From NCBI RefSeq assembly GCF_025602895.1, contig NW_026516343.1:38139-102138 (forward strand): a DNA stretch of 64,000 bases, read 5' to 3'. Positions 1 through 11,111 of this stretch are shown here, in pieces. The notes under the pieces were generated by a model. The model did no database searches. It saw only the letters and a list, made by a program, of their open reading frames with translations, and was not told where the DNA came from. The position numbers were made by a program, and so were the translations under genes. Source of the DNA: Polychytrium aggregatum (Eukaryota; Chytridiomycota; Chytridiomycetes; Polychytriales). Numbering within the stretch: the first letter of the stretch is position 1; the number at the start of each line of letters is the position of its first letter.

Positions 1-87
1 GGCAATGATGTTATCCAACGATCGCAATGCACTCCAATTGCAGTCGACACTGTTTGCAAATGCACACCGTCAGTGTTGTTATCCCTC

Positions 88-151
88 GCAATCTCCTCGG
101 AATGTCTCCGTAATCTCCTCGTAATCTCCTCGTAATCTCCTCGTAATCCCC
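88..151. repeat. 11-bp tandem repeat (CGTAATCTCCT)
   Basis: About five imperfect copies of the unit CGTAATCTCCT run head to tail upstream of the first gene. Bases 1-744 otherwise show only pyrimidine-rich DNA without recognisable coding, probably promoter and 5' leader of the 7TM gene at 745. Confidence 0.75.
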
Positions 152-744
152 TCCGTTGCCGCACGACCCCCCCCGTCTCCCGTCTCATATTCCCCCCCCG
201 CGGCCCCCATCGCCGTCGACTCCCATCCCGTCTCTTCTGCAGCCATCCCACCCTGCTCTTACCATCTTCTTGCCTCCATCTTGCCCTCCTCTTGTCGCCT
301 GGCTCTGTCTTTGCCGTCGTCCTTTGCACTTGCAGCCCTTGCCTTTGCTCTGGCTGTCCTCCGCCTCGGCTCCCACAGTCTCCGCACTCCTCAACTGCTG
401 TCTGACTCTGCGATCGACCGGCTCTTATCCGTTTAGGCTTCTCCCTCTTGTCCGCCCGGTCTCTCATTCCTTGGAGCCGGCCGCCTTCCATCTGTATCCG
501 GAACGCTTGGTCATTTTGCTTTTTGCCTTCCGCACTTTGCCCTGTCCGTTGGTCGGTCCGGACGGCCTCTACTTCTACTTCCGAACCTGCCTCTGTCTCC
601 ATCGGATCTTCATTATCATCCTCTGAACGCCATCGACCTATTTGCCCATCTCTCGTGCCAGGCGCTCGCATTCTCCCTTCCGTCGCTCTCCGCTCTCGTC
701 ATCCGATCATTGTCGACCCTCCTTGCCACTGCCAACCTGAAAGC

Positions 745-2070
745 ATGAGTCCACAGAACATTGCCCTGGCCGTCATCGCCGTGCTCGCCTCCTTTCTCGT
801 CTTTTACATTCACTATCCCAGCCGCAACCTCGCCCTCTTGATGCTGGCTTCAATCACGGGCCTGCTGTCGCTCCTCCTGGTGATCGGGGCCGCGGTCTTT
901 CCTTCCTCCATGACCGTCGCCGCGTCCTTCCCGCCATGGAGCGCATTGCAGATCTTTTGCGAAATCCAGGCCTTCCTCCTCAACGTCCTGGGCATCTCCA
1001 TCTACGGCTCCTGTCTGTGCCTGTCGATCGAGCTGAATCTGCGCACCAGCGCCAAGCGAGTCTTGCGAAGCGACGACTCAGACACCCGCCCCAAGCTGTT
1101 TCTGTATCTGGTTCTGTCTCTGGGTGTTCCCGTCGTCTTTATCGTCGCCGTGCTCTGGCTGCGATCCAAGCCGTAAGCAATCATCCTGATCCATATGGAC
1201 TGCCCTTCTAGCAGAAATCGCTCGATTCCTCCTTTCGATGGCCATTCACATCGCTCAACTGGATGTCCCGCACCTTCGGCCCTCCCAACTATGGCGCTAG
1301 TTAACTTACTCGCTCCTTCACACCCAACCACACAGTGCATACTACATCCCGCAGGCTTTCTGCGACAACCAGGCTGGAAAGTACATCTTTCTGATTGTTT
1401 TCGTCATCTCACTCATCATCTACACCATCATGGGATCTATTTTTACGAGTATGTTCGCCGCAGCCTGCATCGGTCTATTGCTATGTCTGGCTCCTCACGG
1501 CCATCGGTTGGCATCGATTGGCATCGATTGAACTCACCCCTCTGTCGCCTCGTCTCGGCCGCAGTGATTGCCATTCGCAACTATATTCGCAAGCGCTCGG
1601 AGATCCTGCAGTCGCTCAACGACGGCGTCGGCTCTTCCGAAAGCTACGACTTCCAGCGGCAGCAGGCCCAGTCGTCCCGCACAGCGCTTCTCCAGATCCT
1701 GCATCGCATGGTGGTTTGGAGTGCCGGATACCATCTGCTTGCCATCGTCTACGTCATCCAGACCACCTACGCGGCTGTTTCCAACCTCATCACCAACGAC
1801 CCCAACTACGAGCCCATGGACTCGGTCAACAACGAGTCCGCTTTCGACCGTGCCCTCACCGTCATGTATGCCACGAGCGCCCTGTCGATTCTGCTTCTGG
1901 CCTGCTTTGGATCCGGCAAGAGCGCCATCGAGCGCTATCGAACCTTGATTTGTTTCGGCCCGAGAACGGTACGTCGCGCCGTCAAGGCGAGGGGCCATGC
2001 TCTGAGGCATCTCGGCCAGAGCCAGGGCCAAGATGCAGGTCGCTCTGCCGCCCCCTCTGAGTATATCTGA
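745..2070 (+). CDS. Orphan seven-transmembrane (GPCR-like) protein
   Basis: Three exons are clear: 745-1172, 1336-1448 and 1565-1968, joined in phase by GT..AG introns (donors GTAAGC, GTATGT, GTACGT). They give about 315 residues with seven hydrophobic helices. Four lie in exon 1 (around residues 5-25, 28-55, 65-95 and 115-140), one in exon 2, and two in exon 3 before a basic tail (RYRTLICFG). The start is the first Met before helix 1, with no convincing signal peptide. I see no class-defining motif; the topology resembles cAMP-receptor-like or Git3-like receptors, but that is inference. The 3' end is unresolved: reading through the last donor stops at 2070, while splicing to an acceptor at 2090 would add a different tail. 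Function and ligand are unknown. Confidence 0.6.
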
Positions 2071-2974
2071 TGCCCCGCCCCTTCGACCAGCCTCTATCGT
2101 TTCACTCTCGGTGCACTGTTCTATCTTGGGAGACATGTGTCTACTGGCCTTTTGTTTGTTCCTTCCTTGCTCTCTTTCTTCTCGACCGTTTTGCCTTGGT
2201 TTCTTGTGAGTGCAGCCGAGGGTCTGCTCTTATCGTGGCTGCGAGAACTGCTTGTGGCCCGCCTCCAAAAGTACATGTGCCCCCTCCCCGGTTCGTCATA
2301 TCCTGGCTTGCTACTGCGGTCGAATATTGCGGTTCGGTATTGCGGTTCAATATCGTGGCTCAATATCCAAGAGAAAGAAGCTGATATAATATCATAACCA
2401 CTCTTCCTTTGACAACTCCATTCACGGCCCGTGTTCGTTCTCGCTGGCTGCATGCATCGGAACCTGACACACGCTTCATTCTCGCCTCATTCCGCATCGC
2501 CATTCCTATTCGCTTCTATCCCGATGCCATCTAAATCCATTCTGGCGATTTCGACCCTAACGGACACACTGCTGCCTCCGCTGCGCGGCCAATCGACTCT
2601 ACAACCTCACGGATCGACTCCAATGTCATGATCCCCAGTCCTTTCAGAGTGCGAATGGACCTGGCTTGCCAAAGTGATGCTGGACCAAGATCCAACCTTG
2701 GCTCTTGATAGAAGAAGACCTCTAGGGACTGCCGAGCCAAGTCCTCCGTAATCGACGCAACACCAGCAAAACTGGCATCCCACAATGCCAACGCCAGTTT
2801 GGCAGCAATGCAATCGCCTCGTGTCGCTCTTGCAATTCCGCAACCATCAATGATTCAATGATCGCTGTTGCAATTCCAACCTGATACTGCCAACCATTCT
2901 CCAGATTCAAACTCGCCCAGTGGGCCGAACGCCATGCACATACCAAAGGGAGAAGAAGAAAGGGGCCCATGTAT
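2071..2974. other. Intergenic, no gene recognised
   Basis: Pyrimidine-rich start, probably the 3' UTR or an unresolved last exon of the 7TM gene, then about 500 bases with only short overlapping frames on both strands. No domain, RNA gene or repeat was recognised before the transposon end at 2977. Confidence 0.5.
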
Positions 2975-2976
2975 TA

Positions 2977-3541
2977 CCGTCAATCCAATAAAAAAACGGG
3001 CTTTGGTCGTTGAACAAATACGTTGTTGCCTCAAAACATCGCCCGCTGGCCATGACCATTCTGTGATGTGTTTCTGGATCTGAATCAATGCCGCTTTCTC
3101 GCCAGATGGCTCCCCGCAAGCGAAAGGCACCAGCCAGGCGACCAAGTGGATCCAGAGCACCCACAAGATCCTTGGTCTGCAGGAATGGATGAGCATCACA
3201 CCAAGTCCCACACCAAGTCCCACACCAAGTCCCAAGATCCCCGGGATGGCTTCCTTCCTGCAATACATTCGCCATGTGTTCGATGGAGACATGCTGGGCA
3301 AACAGCTGTACTTCAGCCTGACTCGGCGACGGCATTCAAGCGACTCGATCTCCAAGTGTGCTCACATACCGGGAAGCCAAGCGACTCGAGAAGGCCGAGT
3401 ATCTTGATATCGATACACCATGGAACTGTCCAGGTGGTCGAATGGATGCACCACACAGAGAGATTGCCAACCAGGGCGGGAAATAATCGCATGGCTTGCC
3501 CACTGGTGCCTATGACTGTCCCGTTTCTTTTGGATTGACTG
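2977..3541 (+). mobile_element. TA-flanked TIR element with Fanzor fragment (copy 1)
   Basis: The left end starts CCGTCAATCCAATAAA after TA (2975-2976). The right end finishes TCTTTTGGATTGACTG before TA (3542-3543). The two ends are imperfect inverted repeats of about 23 bases. TA on both sides and ends of the CAGTCAATCC type fit the Tc1/mariner superfamily (known for that family; assignment is inference). The inside is closely related to the element at 37976-38603, including the tract TGGCCATGACCATTCTGTGA near the left end and GACTGTCCCGTTTCTTT near the right. It encodes only a degraded C-terminal fragment of a Fanzor-like protein, so it cannot be autonomous. Confidence 0.7.
3189..3414 (+). 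pseudogene. Degraded Fanzor C-terminal fragment (copy 1)
   Basis: The frame from 3189 begins MSITPSPTPSPTPSPK and matches the copy at 38.1 kb nearly residue for residue through IPGMASFLQYIRHVFDG and KQLYFSLTRRR. A frameshift then occurs where the other copy continues into its first zinc knuckle; the homologous DNA continues in another frame to about 3410. The CxxC pairs and DRDxNA motif seen in copy 2 are not readable here. A 12-base unit (CACACCAAGTCC) is triplicated at about 3199-3234 and expands the TPSP stretch. Dead remnant. Confidence 0.65.
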
Positions 3542-3543
3542 TA

Positions 3544-4126
3544 TTCACTTCTGTTGATTCGGAAGGGTGGGGCGTCAAAGGGGTCCCCAATATACAACTG
3601 TCGTTGTGGACATGCAAAATGAGTTCAAAGCTGCCAGATCCGATCGTAAGCCTTCCGGACGCTCGCTGACTGACCCGTCGTTGACCCACCATTAACATGA
3701 GTCACGATACTCCCAAAGGCGTCTCTTGGACAGCTATTCCTTCAGTGCGGCTCATGGCACGATGCGAGCAATAGATCGCGGCGCTGCCCACCGCTAATGC
3801 ATGTGAGTCCTGTGGGTCCTGTGGGTACTCCAGCTGGCATATATTCATATATTCAATACCCATGCAAGAGAAAGCATTGGTTGCTATCGTTGTGTCGCGC
3901 TCTCTTTGAGCAAGCCATGGGGTTGTCTGTTGTTTGGCCGTGGTATAGAGTATGCTGCAATAAGCATGCTTAAAAATATGTCAAAGGAGGCGCCGGTTCT
4001 GTCGAGAATGCATCAAAGTGTAAATACGACAACGAGGGTGGTTCGAAAGCGCTTGTGGCTCCATGCCGGAGATTGTCGGGGTGACGGCCGACAGTGGTCC
4101 CGCCGACAATTCCAGTGACAAAGCGC
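3544..4126. other. Intergenic, no gene recognised
   Basis: Between the transposon copy and the 3' end of the minus-strand gene ending at 4127. Only short random frames; AT-richer stretches near 3830-3870 could be terminal UTR. Nothing else seen. Confidence 0.5.
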
Positions 4127-5605
4127 TCAATTGGACCATAGGAACAAATCAAATTGATCCACTTTGCTGGCGTCGTAATGGAATTTGATCGAGAACACGG
4201 CAAGCAGGAGCACCAGATGGACCGCCGTGAAGAGCGACATCACCACAATCTCGAGCGCCAAGGATCTGTGGCGCCTGCGGGCGATATGTGCGACTGGCTG
4301 CCCGGATTTCTGGCTCGTACGGACTTTGGCGTACTGCTTGAGCTTACGGTAGCACTGGGCGGATTGCTTGGAGCTCTCGGTTCTTGAGCGAGTTTGGGCT
4401 GGGGCCGCGACTGTGGCCAGCAAAGGGGCCGGCGACGGAGCAGGCGAAAGAGCAGGCGAAGGGCGACGTGCCGCTCCCACCGACAGAGAACGGGTGGGAC
4501 GGATAGGCACAAGCATCTTGCTGATCATCCCGAGGAGGCTGTTTTCCTGCATGCGTCGTCTGGCCTCCTGCTGGGTGACTGGGCCCATGGGAAGCAGCAC
4601 TGGATCCGACATGTCTCGCGGCAGGGCAGCTGGGGGCAGCGGCAGCGGGGTCCTTTGGCGCACAAGCAGATGAGACATGCGAGATATCTTGGAGAGTCGG
4701 TCCATCAGCCGGACAACCAGTTGGAAGGCTGGGCGGGGCTTGGGCCGGTTGGTGAGCTGGGTCGAATTGCTGGAAACGTAGATGTTGGTGGCCACGTCGT
4801 TAATGTACTGCTGGAAGGGAGGCTGGTGCTGAGCAAGATGTGCGAGCATACGCTTCAGGGGAGCGATTCGCTTCTGCCAGTAGTATCCTCCGAGCGTATT
4901 CCAGCCAGCCTTTCTCTTGAAATGCCCGACGCCCTTGGCCGTGTGTTTGGATCGACAGAGCCGACGGAGTCGACGGAAACGGAGGATCGAATTGAACTGG
5001 GCTCGCTCTACCGCCCGGTGTCGAGCGGTTGCTGCGGAGCCGGGACGGTTCACTTTGAGCGGGTAGTTGCAGTTGAGGATGCTGAGGGCAACTCGGTCGA
5101 TCCGACGAGCCAAGCCGGACGCCTTACCAGGGTTGCGAGCCAGGAGCACCGCAATCTTGAGAGTTGGTCCATACAGGCGCTGGATGAATCGAGCATGGCG
5201 GACTCGTCTTGCTAGGCGATGACGATTCGTGGTCTGGGGGGTGCTGACAGGAGGCTGCTGGTGGCTGGTATTTTGTCCAAGAGAGATGCCGGCGAGCATT
5301 TTGGAGCCAGCGCGGCTCGGGTCGGGCTGGGTTTGGTGGGGTTTGTCGACAGCCGGATCTTGCTGGACTGATGGTGATCGCTGGTTGCTCTGCGAGCGGG
5401 GACGGGGCGCCTCGATTTTGGCTTCTGGACCGGGCAAGACAAAACCAAAGTACTTGGTCGACTGCGAGTGGCGTTGGGCCGGGCTCATCGCTTTCGGGTT
5501 GGGTCCGGGTGCCAGCTTCGGGCCCAAATACGCAGCCTCGATAGTGCTGGCATGCGGGGCAACTCCCATAGAATGGACTGACGCTGATTTTGCTGGGGTT
5601 CTCAT
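4127..5605 (-). CDS. Basic hypothetical protein with C-terminal TM anchor
   Basis: A single uninterrupted frame of 492 residues. The first 130 residues are Pro/Ser/Gln-rich and probably disordered. The middle (about 130-330) is strongly basic with predicted helices. A second low-complexity Ala/Pro/Ser stretch follows (about 375-410), and near the C terminus is one hydrophobic helix (EIVVMSLFTAVHLVLLLAVF) followed by a short tail ending in SN. The layout would suit a tail-anchored membrane protein. No family was recognised. An overlapping open frame on the opposite strand (4394-5215) is less protein-like. Because GC-rich DNA produces long chance frames, reality of the gene rests on its length and the terminal helix. 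Confidence 0.5.
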   Translation of the reverse strand: MRTPAKSASVHSMGVAPHASTIEAAYLGPKLAPGPNPKAMSPAQRHSQSTKYFGFVLPGPEAKIEAPRPRSQSNQRSPSVQQDPAVDKPHQTQPDPSRAGSKMLAGISLGQNTSHQQPPVSTPQTTNRHRLARRVRHARFIQRLYGPTLKIAVLLARNPGKASGLARRIDRVALSILNCNYPLKVNRPGSAATARHRAVERAQFNSILRFRRLRRLCRSKHTAKGVGHFKRKAGWNTLGGYYWQKRIAPLKRMLAHLAQHQPPFQQYINDVATNIYVSSNSTQLTNRPKPRPAFQLVVRLMDRLSKISRMSHLLVRQRTPLPLPPAALPRDMSDPVLLPMGPVTQQEARRRMQENSLLGMISKMLVPIRPTRSLSVGAARRPSPALSPAPSPAPLLATVAAPAQTRSRTESSKQSAQCYRKLKQYAKVRTSQKSGQPVAHIARRRHRSLALEIVVMSLFTAVHLVLLLAVFSIKFHYDASKVDQFDLFLWSN

Positions 5606-5626
5606 CCGGAGCAGCCAAAGATTCAG

Positions 5627-6176
5627 TTGAATGGGACAACGGAAGCGATAGAGCAGTGTGCTGGTGCCAAGAAGAGCAGATGCGAGGAGTGGGCGGACGA
5701 AAAAAAAAAATGGTCGAGGTGGTCTTTTTTAACGGGGTCGACCGTGGATACCAAACAGATGCTTGTTATGTTTGCGGCTCGTGCTTCTTCTTTGCCGCTA
5801 TCGGAGCTGTGGCGGGGGAACGCGACAACAACCCCTGCTGGGATTGTTTCAGGGGCAGTGCGCACCGTGCGACCTGGGCAGCGACCCATGTTTGTGTCAG
5901 GGGACAGGATGTGCAAGGCCGTCCTGGAGCACGACCCGAGGGAAACCGAGGTCGCTATCGCCTTTGGCAACGCTTCATGGCGGCAAGGCAAGGGCTATGC
6001 ATCCAGCCCCAGTAGGCAGCGGTTTGCTCGGTACTTTGAGCAATTCGAGCACCACCGTTGTCAATGCGACACGCAACATGATCACAGTGTACAAATCGAT
6101 TGTGGAGACCGGGGATGTCCACTCGGAGGTCTCCACTCTCAGATCTTTGCTCGGAGGCGCCGAGGTGATCTGTTAA
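5627..6176 (+). pseudogene. Fanzor-like nuclease relic with internal deletion
   Basis: In one frame (from 5627) the segment EVAIAFGNASWRQGKGY at about 5952-6002, followed by SSPSRQRFARYFEQF, resembles the RuvC-II neighbourhood of TnpB/Fanzor proteins (GNxxF...P...L). From about 6035 the homology resumes in another frame as VVNATRNMITVYKSIVETGD and runs to a stop at 6176. This matches the post-RuvC-III stretch of copy 2 (INALRNMISVCQSIIATGD). The intervening zinc-finger part and the DRD residues are missing, so the gene has lost roughly 80-100 codons and is frameshifted. The 3' flank (about 6150-6215) resembles the right part of the short elements at 27.1 and 58.0 kb. Family assignment is by motif pattern only. 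Confidence 0.6.
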
Positions 6177-6391
6177 GGTGCATATTGTTGGACGCACGCC
6201 ATCTCGTGCATGTTCATTTCGAATGCAAGAGCGTCTCGTTTGCTCATGTGTCAAGTGTCAAGTGTACATTAGCTATATTTCAGTCAGTTGGCGGGATATT
6301 TGACGAGGCTCGGCTGGAGCACGCACAGCTCTAGCAAGCACGCCGACTCTAATACGCTCTGTCTCAGCCACATATGCTCGAGCATCGACAT

Positions 6392-9300
6392 TTATCGGTT
6401 CCCACGCAGGGTCGGCTGTTTCCGTGAAGACTTGGCTGAGTCGACAGATGCCCCATCCGACGGCTTGGGGAGTGGAGGTGGTGTTGGGCACCCACTCTTA
6501 TCGCCCACCTGCTCCAGTCGCGAGATTCGCTCACGTACGCTGGGCGATCGAGACATGCCGCTCATGCGCTTGAGCCGGCGCTTGTTCTGCTCCTCGTCAA
6601 TTGGCGTGCCCTCGGCACTGGAGCCGCTGTCTGGGATCCCAGTTTCTGCCTCGTCCTTGCTCATCAAACACTCAAGGGACTTTGTCGTGGCAGGGCTCGA
6701 GACCGAGGGGTTCCTCAGCCAAGTAAAGTCTCCAGAAACAGTTTCGCCAACGCCGTATCCTCCCGAGGTGCGTCGTTTCGATCGCGGTCCATACGTGCCC
6801 TTGGGATTGGGGGTGCCTGAAGTATCCGCTGCGGGCGACGGCGGAGCGTCGTTGGATCGTGCAAGTGGCTCGGGAGCCCGCCCTCCGTCCCGCCGGTGAA
6901 CGGTAGCACCTCCAATAACTGGCGATCCACATAGCTGGGTCTCTGTACTGCTTGGTGGTTGGCTGGTGGTCGAGATCTGCAGATTCTCTTTCGAGCCACT
7001 TTTGTCGCGGCTCAAAAACGGCTTGACGCTGGAAGCAATGGAGCCAAATCCCTTGGCAAGCGATTTCAAGACCGGTTTACCTGGTCGCGAGGTATTGGGC
7101 GACGGCGCCTCCCCTGAGCCTCGGATCTTGGACTCGACATGAGCAATTTTGTCTCGGATGCCAGAGTTGTCGGAGGGGCTCGAGGCAGCAGAGTCGGTCG
7201 GGCTCTCGGAACCAATGGCTGCGAGCTGTGGGTTGGGCTCAAAGGTTCGCGAAAGCGGTCGCTGTCTCACGGCCTTGCGCACGGATGCCCGGGGAGAATG
7301 GGGAGCCTGTCCTGAGTCGTTGAGGGTGGGCTGCGAGCCCATGCTAGACACAGTTGTGTCGATCGATTGCGGTGCGACCATTTTTGCCGGCCCGTCCTGA
7401 CCGTGGCTGGGCTCTGTGCTGGCTGGGCTCCATGTGCTGGAGGTGGTCGGCTCGCCTCGGAGGGACATGCTGCCCTGAGAAGAGAAGCGCTTTGTGTTTG
7501 GTTGCGGGTTGCGAGCTGCCTGTGCTGGAGATACGGGCTTGGCTTGTCGTTCCTTTGAGTCGATTTGTTCGGACACAACCGCAAGCGCACCTACGACCAA
7601 CGCCGCCTCTGTCGCTTGGGCAATGCTTGGATGCACTGGTTCTTGGACTTGAGCTGAACCCGAGGCTGGATGCTCCTGTCTTGGAAACGAAAGGATGCTG
7701 GATTCGGGAGGATGTGCAATTTGTTTCGCAGCCGCCGTGGAATTGACGGCAGATGAAACGGGTTCCAATTTTGGTGATTGATCGAGCCGAGGCTTGCTCA
7801 ATGAGCTTGGTCCAACGCTTGACTCTTTGATACTAGAGGCCCCAAAGATCTCCTCGACCTTGTTTGGATACGCTCGGTGTTCGACTGAGACCGGGTCCTG
7901 GCTTGATCCGGAGCATTCCACAGGATTTGGGCCGTATGACCTCTCTCGGAGCGCTTCGCTGGAAGACAGCGTCGCCGGGAGTACGCTTTGATATAAGACC
8001 TGGCCATCCGTTGGGAGTCCAATCCTGCGAGTGTTCTTTGAATCAATTGGCGGGTTTGACGTGTTGGGCAGCTGCCCTACAGACTCCGGGTGCATTTGCT
8101 GCAGGGGCTGAGATGCAGCTGATTCGCTCGCGCTGGTTGTCGGCTCTGCCTTTATCTGGGGCTTTGCTTCAGCGATCGGCGATGTTGGTCGAGTAGGGTC
8201 GCGCGCGACGGGAAGCACAGAGGCCGCATTGGGTGAAGACGACTTGATAGTAGCGGAGGTTGTAGGGACAGTGTGCTTGGTTGTGTCCGGATATTTGGCA
8301 CTTGCATCAGAGGAAAGACCGGGCGCTGATGCCGCGGCGGCCGTCAAAGTTGCAATTATTGGCATCTTTGAGGCGGCATTGGTCGCTGAGGTTGAGTTGA
8401 TCGCTGAGGTAGCATTGAGTGCGATATTTGCAGCAGGAGCCGGTATTTCAGAGGGCGCTGACTTGGCGGATGGTTTGCGCGGAGACTCATTATTCGCTCG
8501 GCTTACGGAAGGCAAAGACTTGGGCTCTGACTCTGGCTCTAGTCGGTATTTGTTGTGGTCTGCGCTCCACTCTTCAGACCTCGCAAGGCTATCCCGCGAT
8601 CCCTTCATCGCCGAGCGGACCGGCTGTGTATCAGGCTTTGGGAGCGATCGCAGGGTAATGTTGACGTAGTAGTCACTGATGCTCCAGGTATCGTCGTCGT
8701 CGTCTCCATCGGGCACCAGCTGATCGTCGCCGAGTTGATCCGGAGGATCCTTGAGACTCATAGCTGCGTGTCTCTCCTTGATATCTGTGGAACACTGTTC
8801 GGATTAGCGCTTGTCGATGCCATTGCTGTGGCAGGAAGGTCGCCTTTCAAGCCCGAGCCCATTGGATACTGGCTGTGTTGGTGTACATACGAGGTGTCGA
8901 CAACATCAAGGTATCGCACCCAAAGCTGCACAAGGAAGCACCCACAGCACCATCGAGATCATCTAGTTTGGGTCGTGCAAGAGTGGCCATAGACACTCTA
9001 TCGGCACCTACCCTTCAGGACATCCAGGACTTCCTTCCTCCTGGTTACGTCCTCAATGTCTCGTGCCAAGCCTTCGGGCGTGTCGCCGTCGTCATTCACA
9101 GCCTCGAGATCGATCGGACCGTCCGGGCAGCAGTAGATTGCGCCAAAGGCATCCGTGCCAGATGCACTCAGTGCCAGTCCAATGGAATGCGGGCCTCGAC
9201 ACTGGCCCAGAATGCGGACGACTTCAACGTGCCCCTCAGCACAGGCACAATGGAGGGGAGTCCAGCCCTCCTTGTCTCGAGCATTGACGAGTGCCTTTGA

Positions 9301-11111
9301 TTGCAGGAGCTGCTTGACGACGCTGCTGTGCCCGTGGCTACAAGCTTGGTGCAGCGGTGACAGCCACTGATACGGCGTGAATATGGTGTTGATGATGGGC
9401 TGCTGCGACTGCTGCGACTGCTCGACGGTATCATCGGAAGGGCTGCTCTCGCTCGAAGCCCGATCGGTGGTTTCGAGTTGGTGGAGGATCTCGGCCAGGG
9501 ACGGGATGTCCGGATCGATGCTTTTGTCGCTCTCGCCGTTCTGGCAGATCTGAAAGAGAAACGTTTTGGGATTGAAGTGAACCTTTTTTGAGGCCTTATG
9601 CTCCTGCTGCTGGTGCTGTGGTTTTGAGTCGGCAGAGTCCGTGAGCTTGGTGTGAGATCTGGACTTGCGAATTGTGCCCACGGAACGACGAATGGCTCCA
9701 ACAGTTCCCGATGCGGTCGATGCTATTGGGGTGGCCGTGGTGTCGTTGAGGCCGCGGGAGTTGGCGGAGCCGCTGCGGCACAGATTGGTCAGAGACGGTG
9801 ACTTTTCATCCGGGTAGTCCTCTGACGATGCGCATAGCTTTTCCGAAGACGACCGTTTGAGATTCTGGAGCGGACGAGATATAGAAATCACACCCTGCTG
9901 GAGACTACGATTTGGAGCAGCAAGCAGCTCGTCGACGGACTGAACAGACGACGCCCGGGGCCGAAAGTCTTCGTGGTTGGATGAGCCAGCGGGCGGACGG
10001 GGTGCTAATATCGGATAAGCACACCGTGAGCGCGGGTGCAGCCACGAGCAACGGGCAGAGAATCGCACATTGATGATTCAGTGGTTGGCGAGTTGATAGA
10101 TTGAAGGTTAACAGGTCGATTGCCAAAAGAGATAAGCATCCGGAATCACAAGCGAGCCCCATCAGACATTGGCGCCCGTGCCGAGCCCTGCACCGGCAAG
10201 TTCACCCAATAGTCCTCAAGCCTGTGGAGAAGCAGCAGCAAGCCAGACCGGCAATGCTCACCCTCGGTCACGTTGTTGAAGGCCAGGAGTGTCTCGTTGT
10301 CGTTTGTGCAGTCGACCGGCTTGTATTGGCGCTCGTTCTTCTTGTTTGGGTTTGCACCAAGTTCCAAGAGCCGAGCAACGAGCTCACACATGCCCAGGAA
10401 CGAGGCCAGATGCAGGACGGTGTTGCCGTTGCCCCAGACGCGGCCCATGAACTCATAGAGAACCTTTCGAGCCTCGATCTCCTCGGTGATCCGGACGACA
10501 AACTCGAGGATATCGGAGGCGATTTCTTCATCGCCAAGGATGCATGCGATTTGAATGGCGTTGAGATTCTCGACACTGCGCCAGAGGACAAAGCAGAGGA
10601 AGAATAAATGTACTGAATGTACGAATGGAAAGCGCAGAGAGAGGGGCCCAACCATGAAATCCGGCTGCTCCCGCGACCAAATGGGCTCAATAGGCTCAGC
10701 GGGCCGCGAAGCAACGCAAGGACATTCATCGGATGTGACCTGAGAGAGGAAAACGCGACGGAATCTGGTCTCCTTCCAGGAAGCAGGGCGACCCAGGACG
10801 AGGACAGACGATGGCTTCTGGGCCTCTGATGCGGCAAGCTACCTCTGTCCCAACAGCTCGTCGGCATCTTGCTGGACCTCGGGGTCGTGCTTGTAGAAAT
10901 GGTCCGCGTTCGGATAGCTGGTTGTGAGCATTAGTTGCAGAATCGCGGTCGAGGAGGAGGGGTTCTCGAGGATCTCGATCAGGCCGTCTCGATCGCCATC
11001 GTTGATGGCCGAAAAGATGAGTCGCTCCAGCTCGGCCGGGTCGTCCGTTGCATTGGATGACGCCGAGTTGATGGAAGCGTCGGACGACGAGTGATCCATT
11101 TGGGACGCCAT
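6392..11111 (-). CDS. Ankyrin-repeat protein phosphatase 1 regulatory subunit (MYPT-like)
   Basis: Four exons close in phase: 11111-10843, 10575-10262, 10004-9012 and 8763-6392, giving 1315 residues. Exons 1-2 (residues 1-194) form a first ankyrin block, including NAIQIACILGDEEIA and GNTVLHLASFLGMCELVARLL. Exon 3 has a Ser-rich linker, then KKVHFNPKTFLFQICQNGE. KVHF (about residues 335-338) fits the RVxF docking motif for the PP1 catalytic subunit. Two canonical ankyrin repeats follow (SPLHQACSHGHSSVVKQLL and GWTPLHCACAEGHVEVVRIL). Exon 4 encodes a long Ser/Thr/Pro-rich, probably disordered and phosphorylated tail. RVxF directly before ankyrin repeats is the arrangement of MYPT/PPP1R12 and PPP1R27 (known). 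Targeting PP1 to a substrate such as myosin is inference; the extra N-terminal ankyrin block is not in animal MYPT1. Confidence 0.75.

Noticed and set aside
448-744. In-frame upstream extension of the first 7TM protein
   Set aside because: The extension is Ser/Arg-rich without signal peptide and precedes a Met immediately before helix 1; more likely 5' leader.
4394-5215. 273-residue plus-strand frame
   Set aside because: Antisense to the single-TM protein at 4127-5605; no domain, and the minus frame is longer and ends in a credible TM helix.
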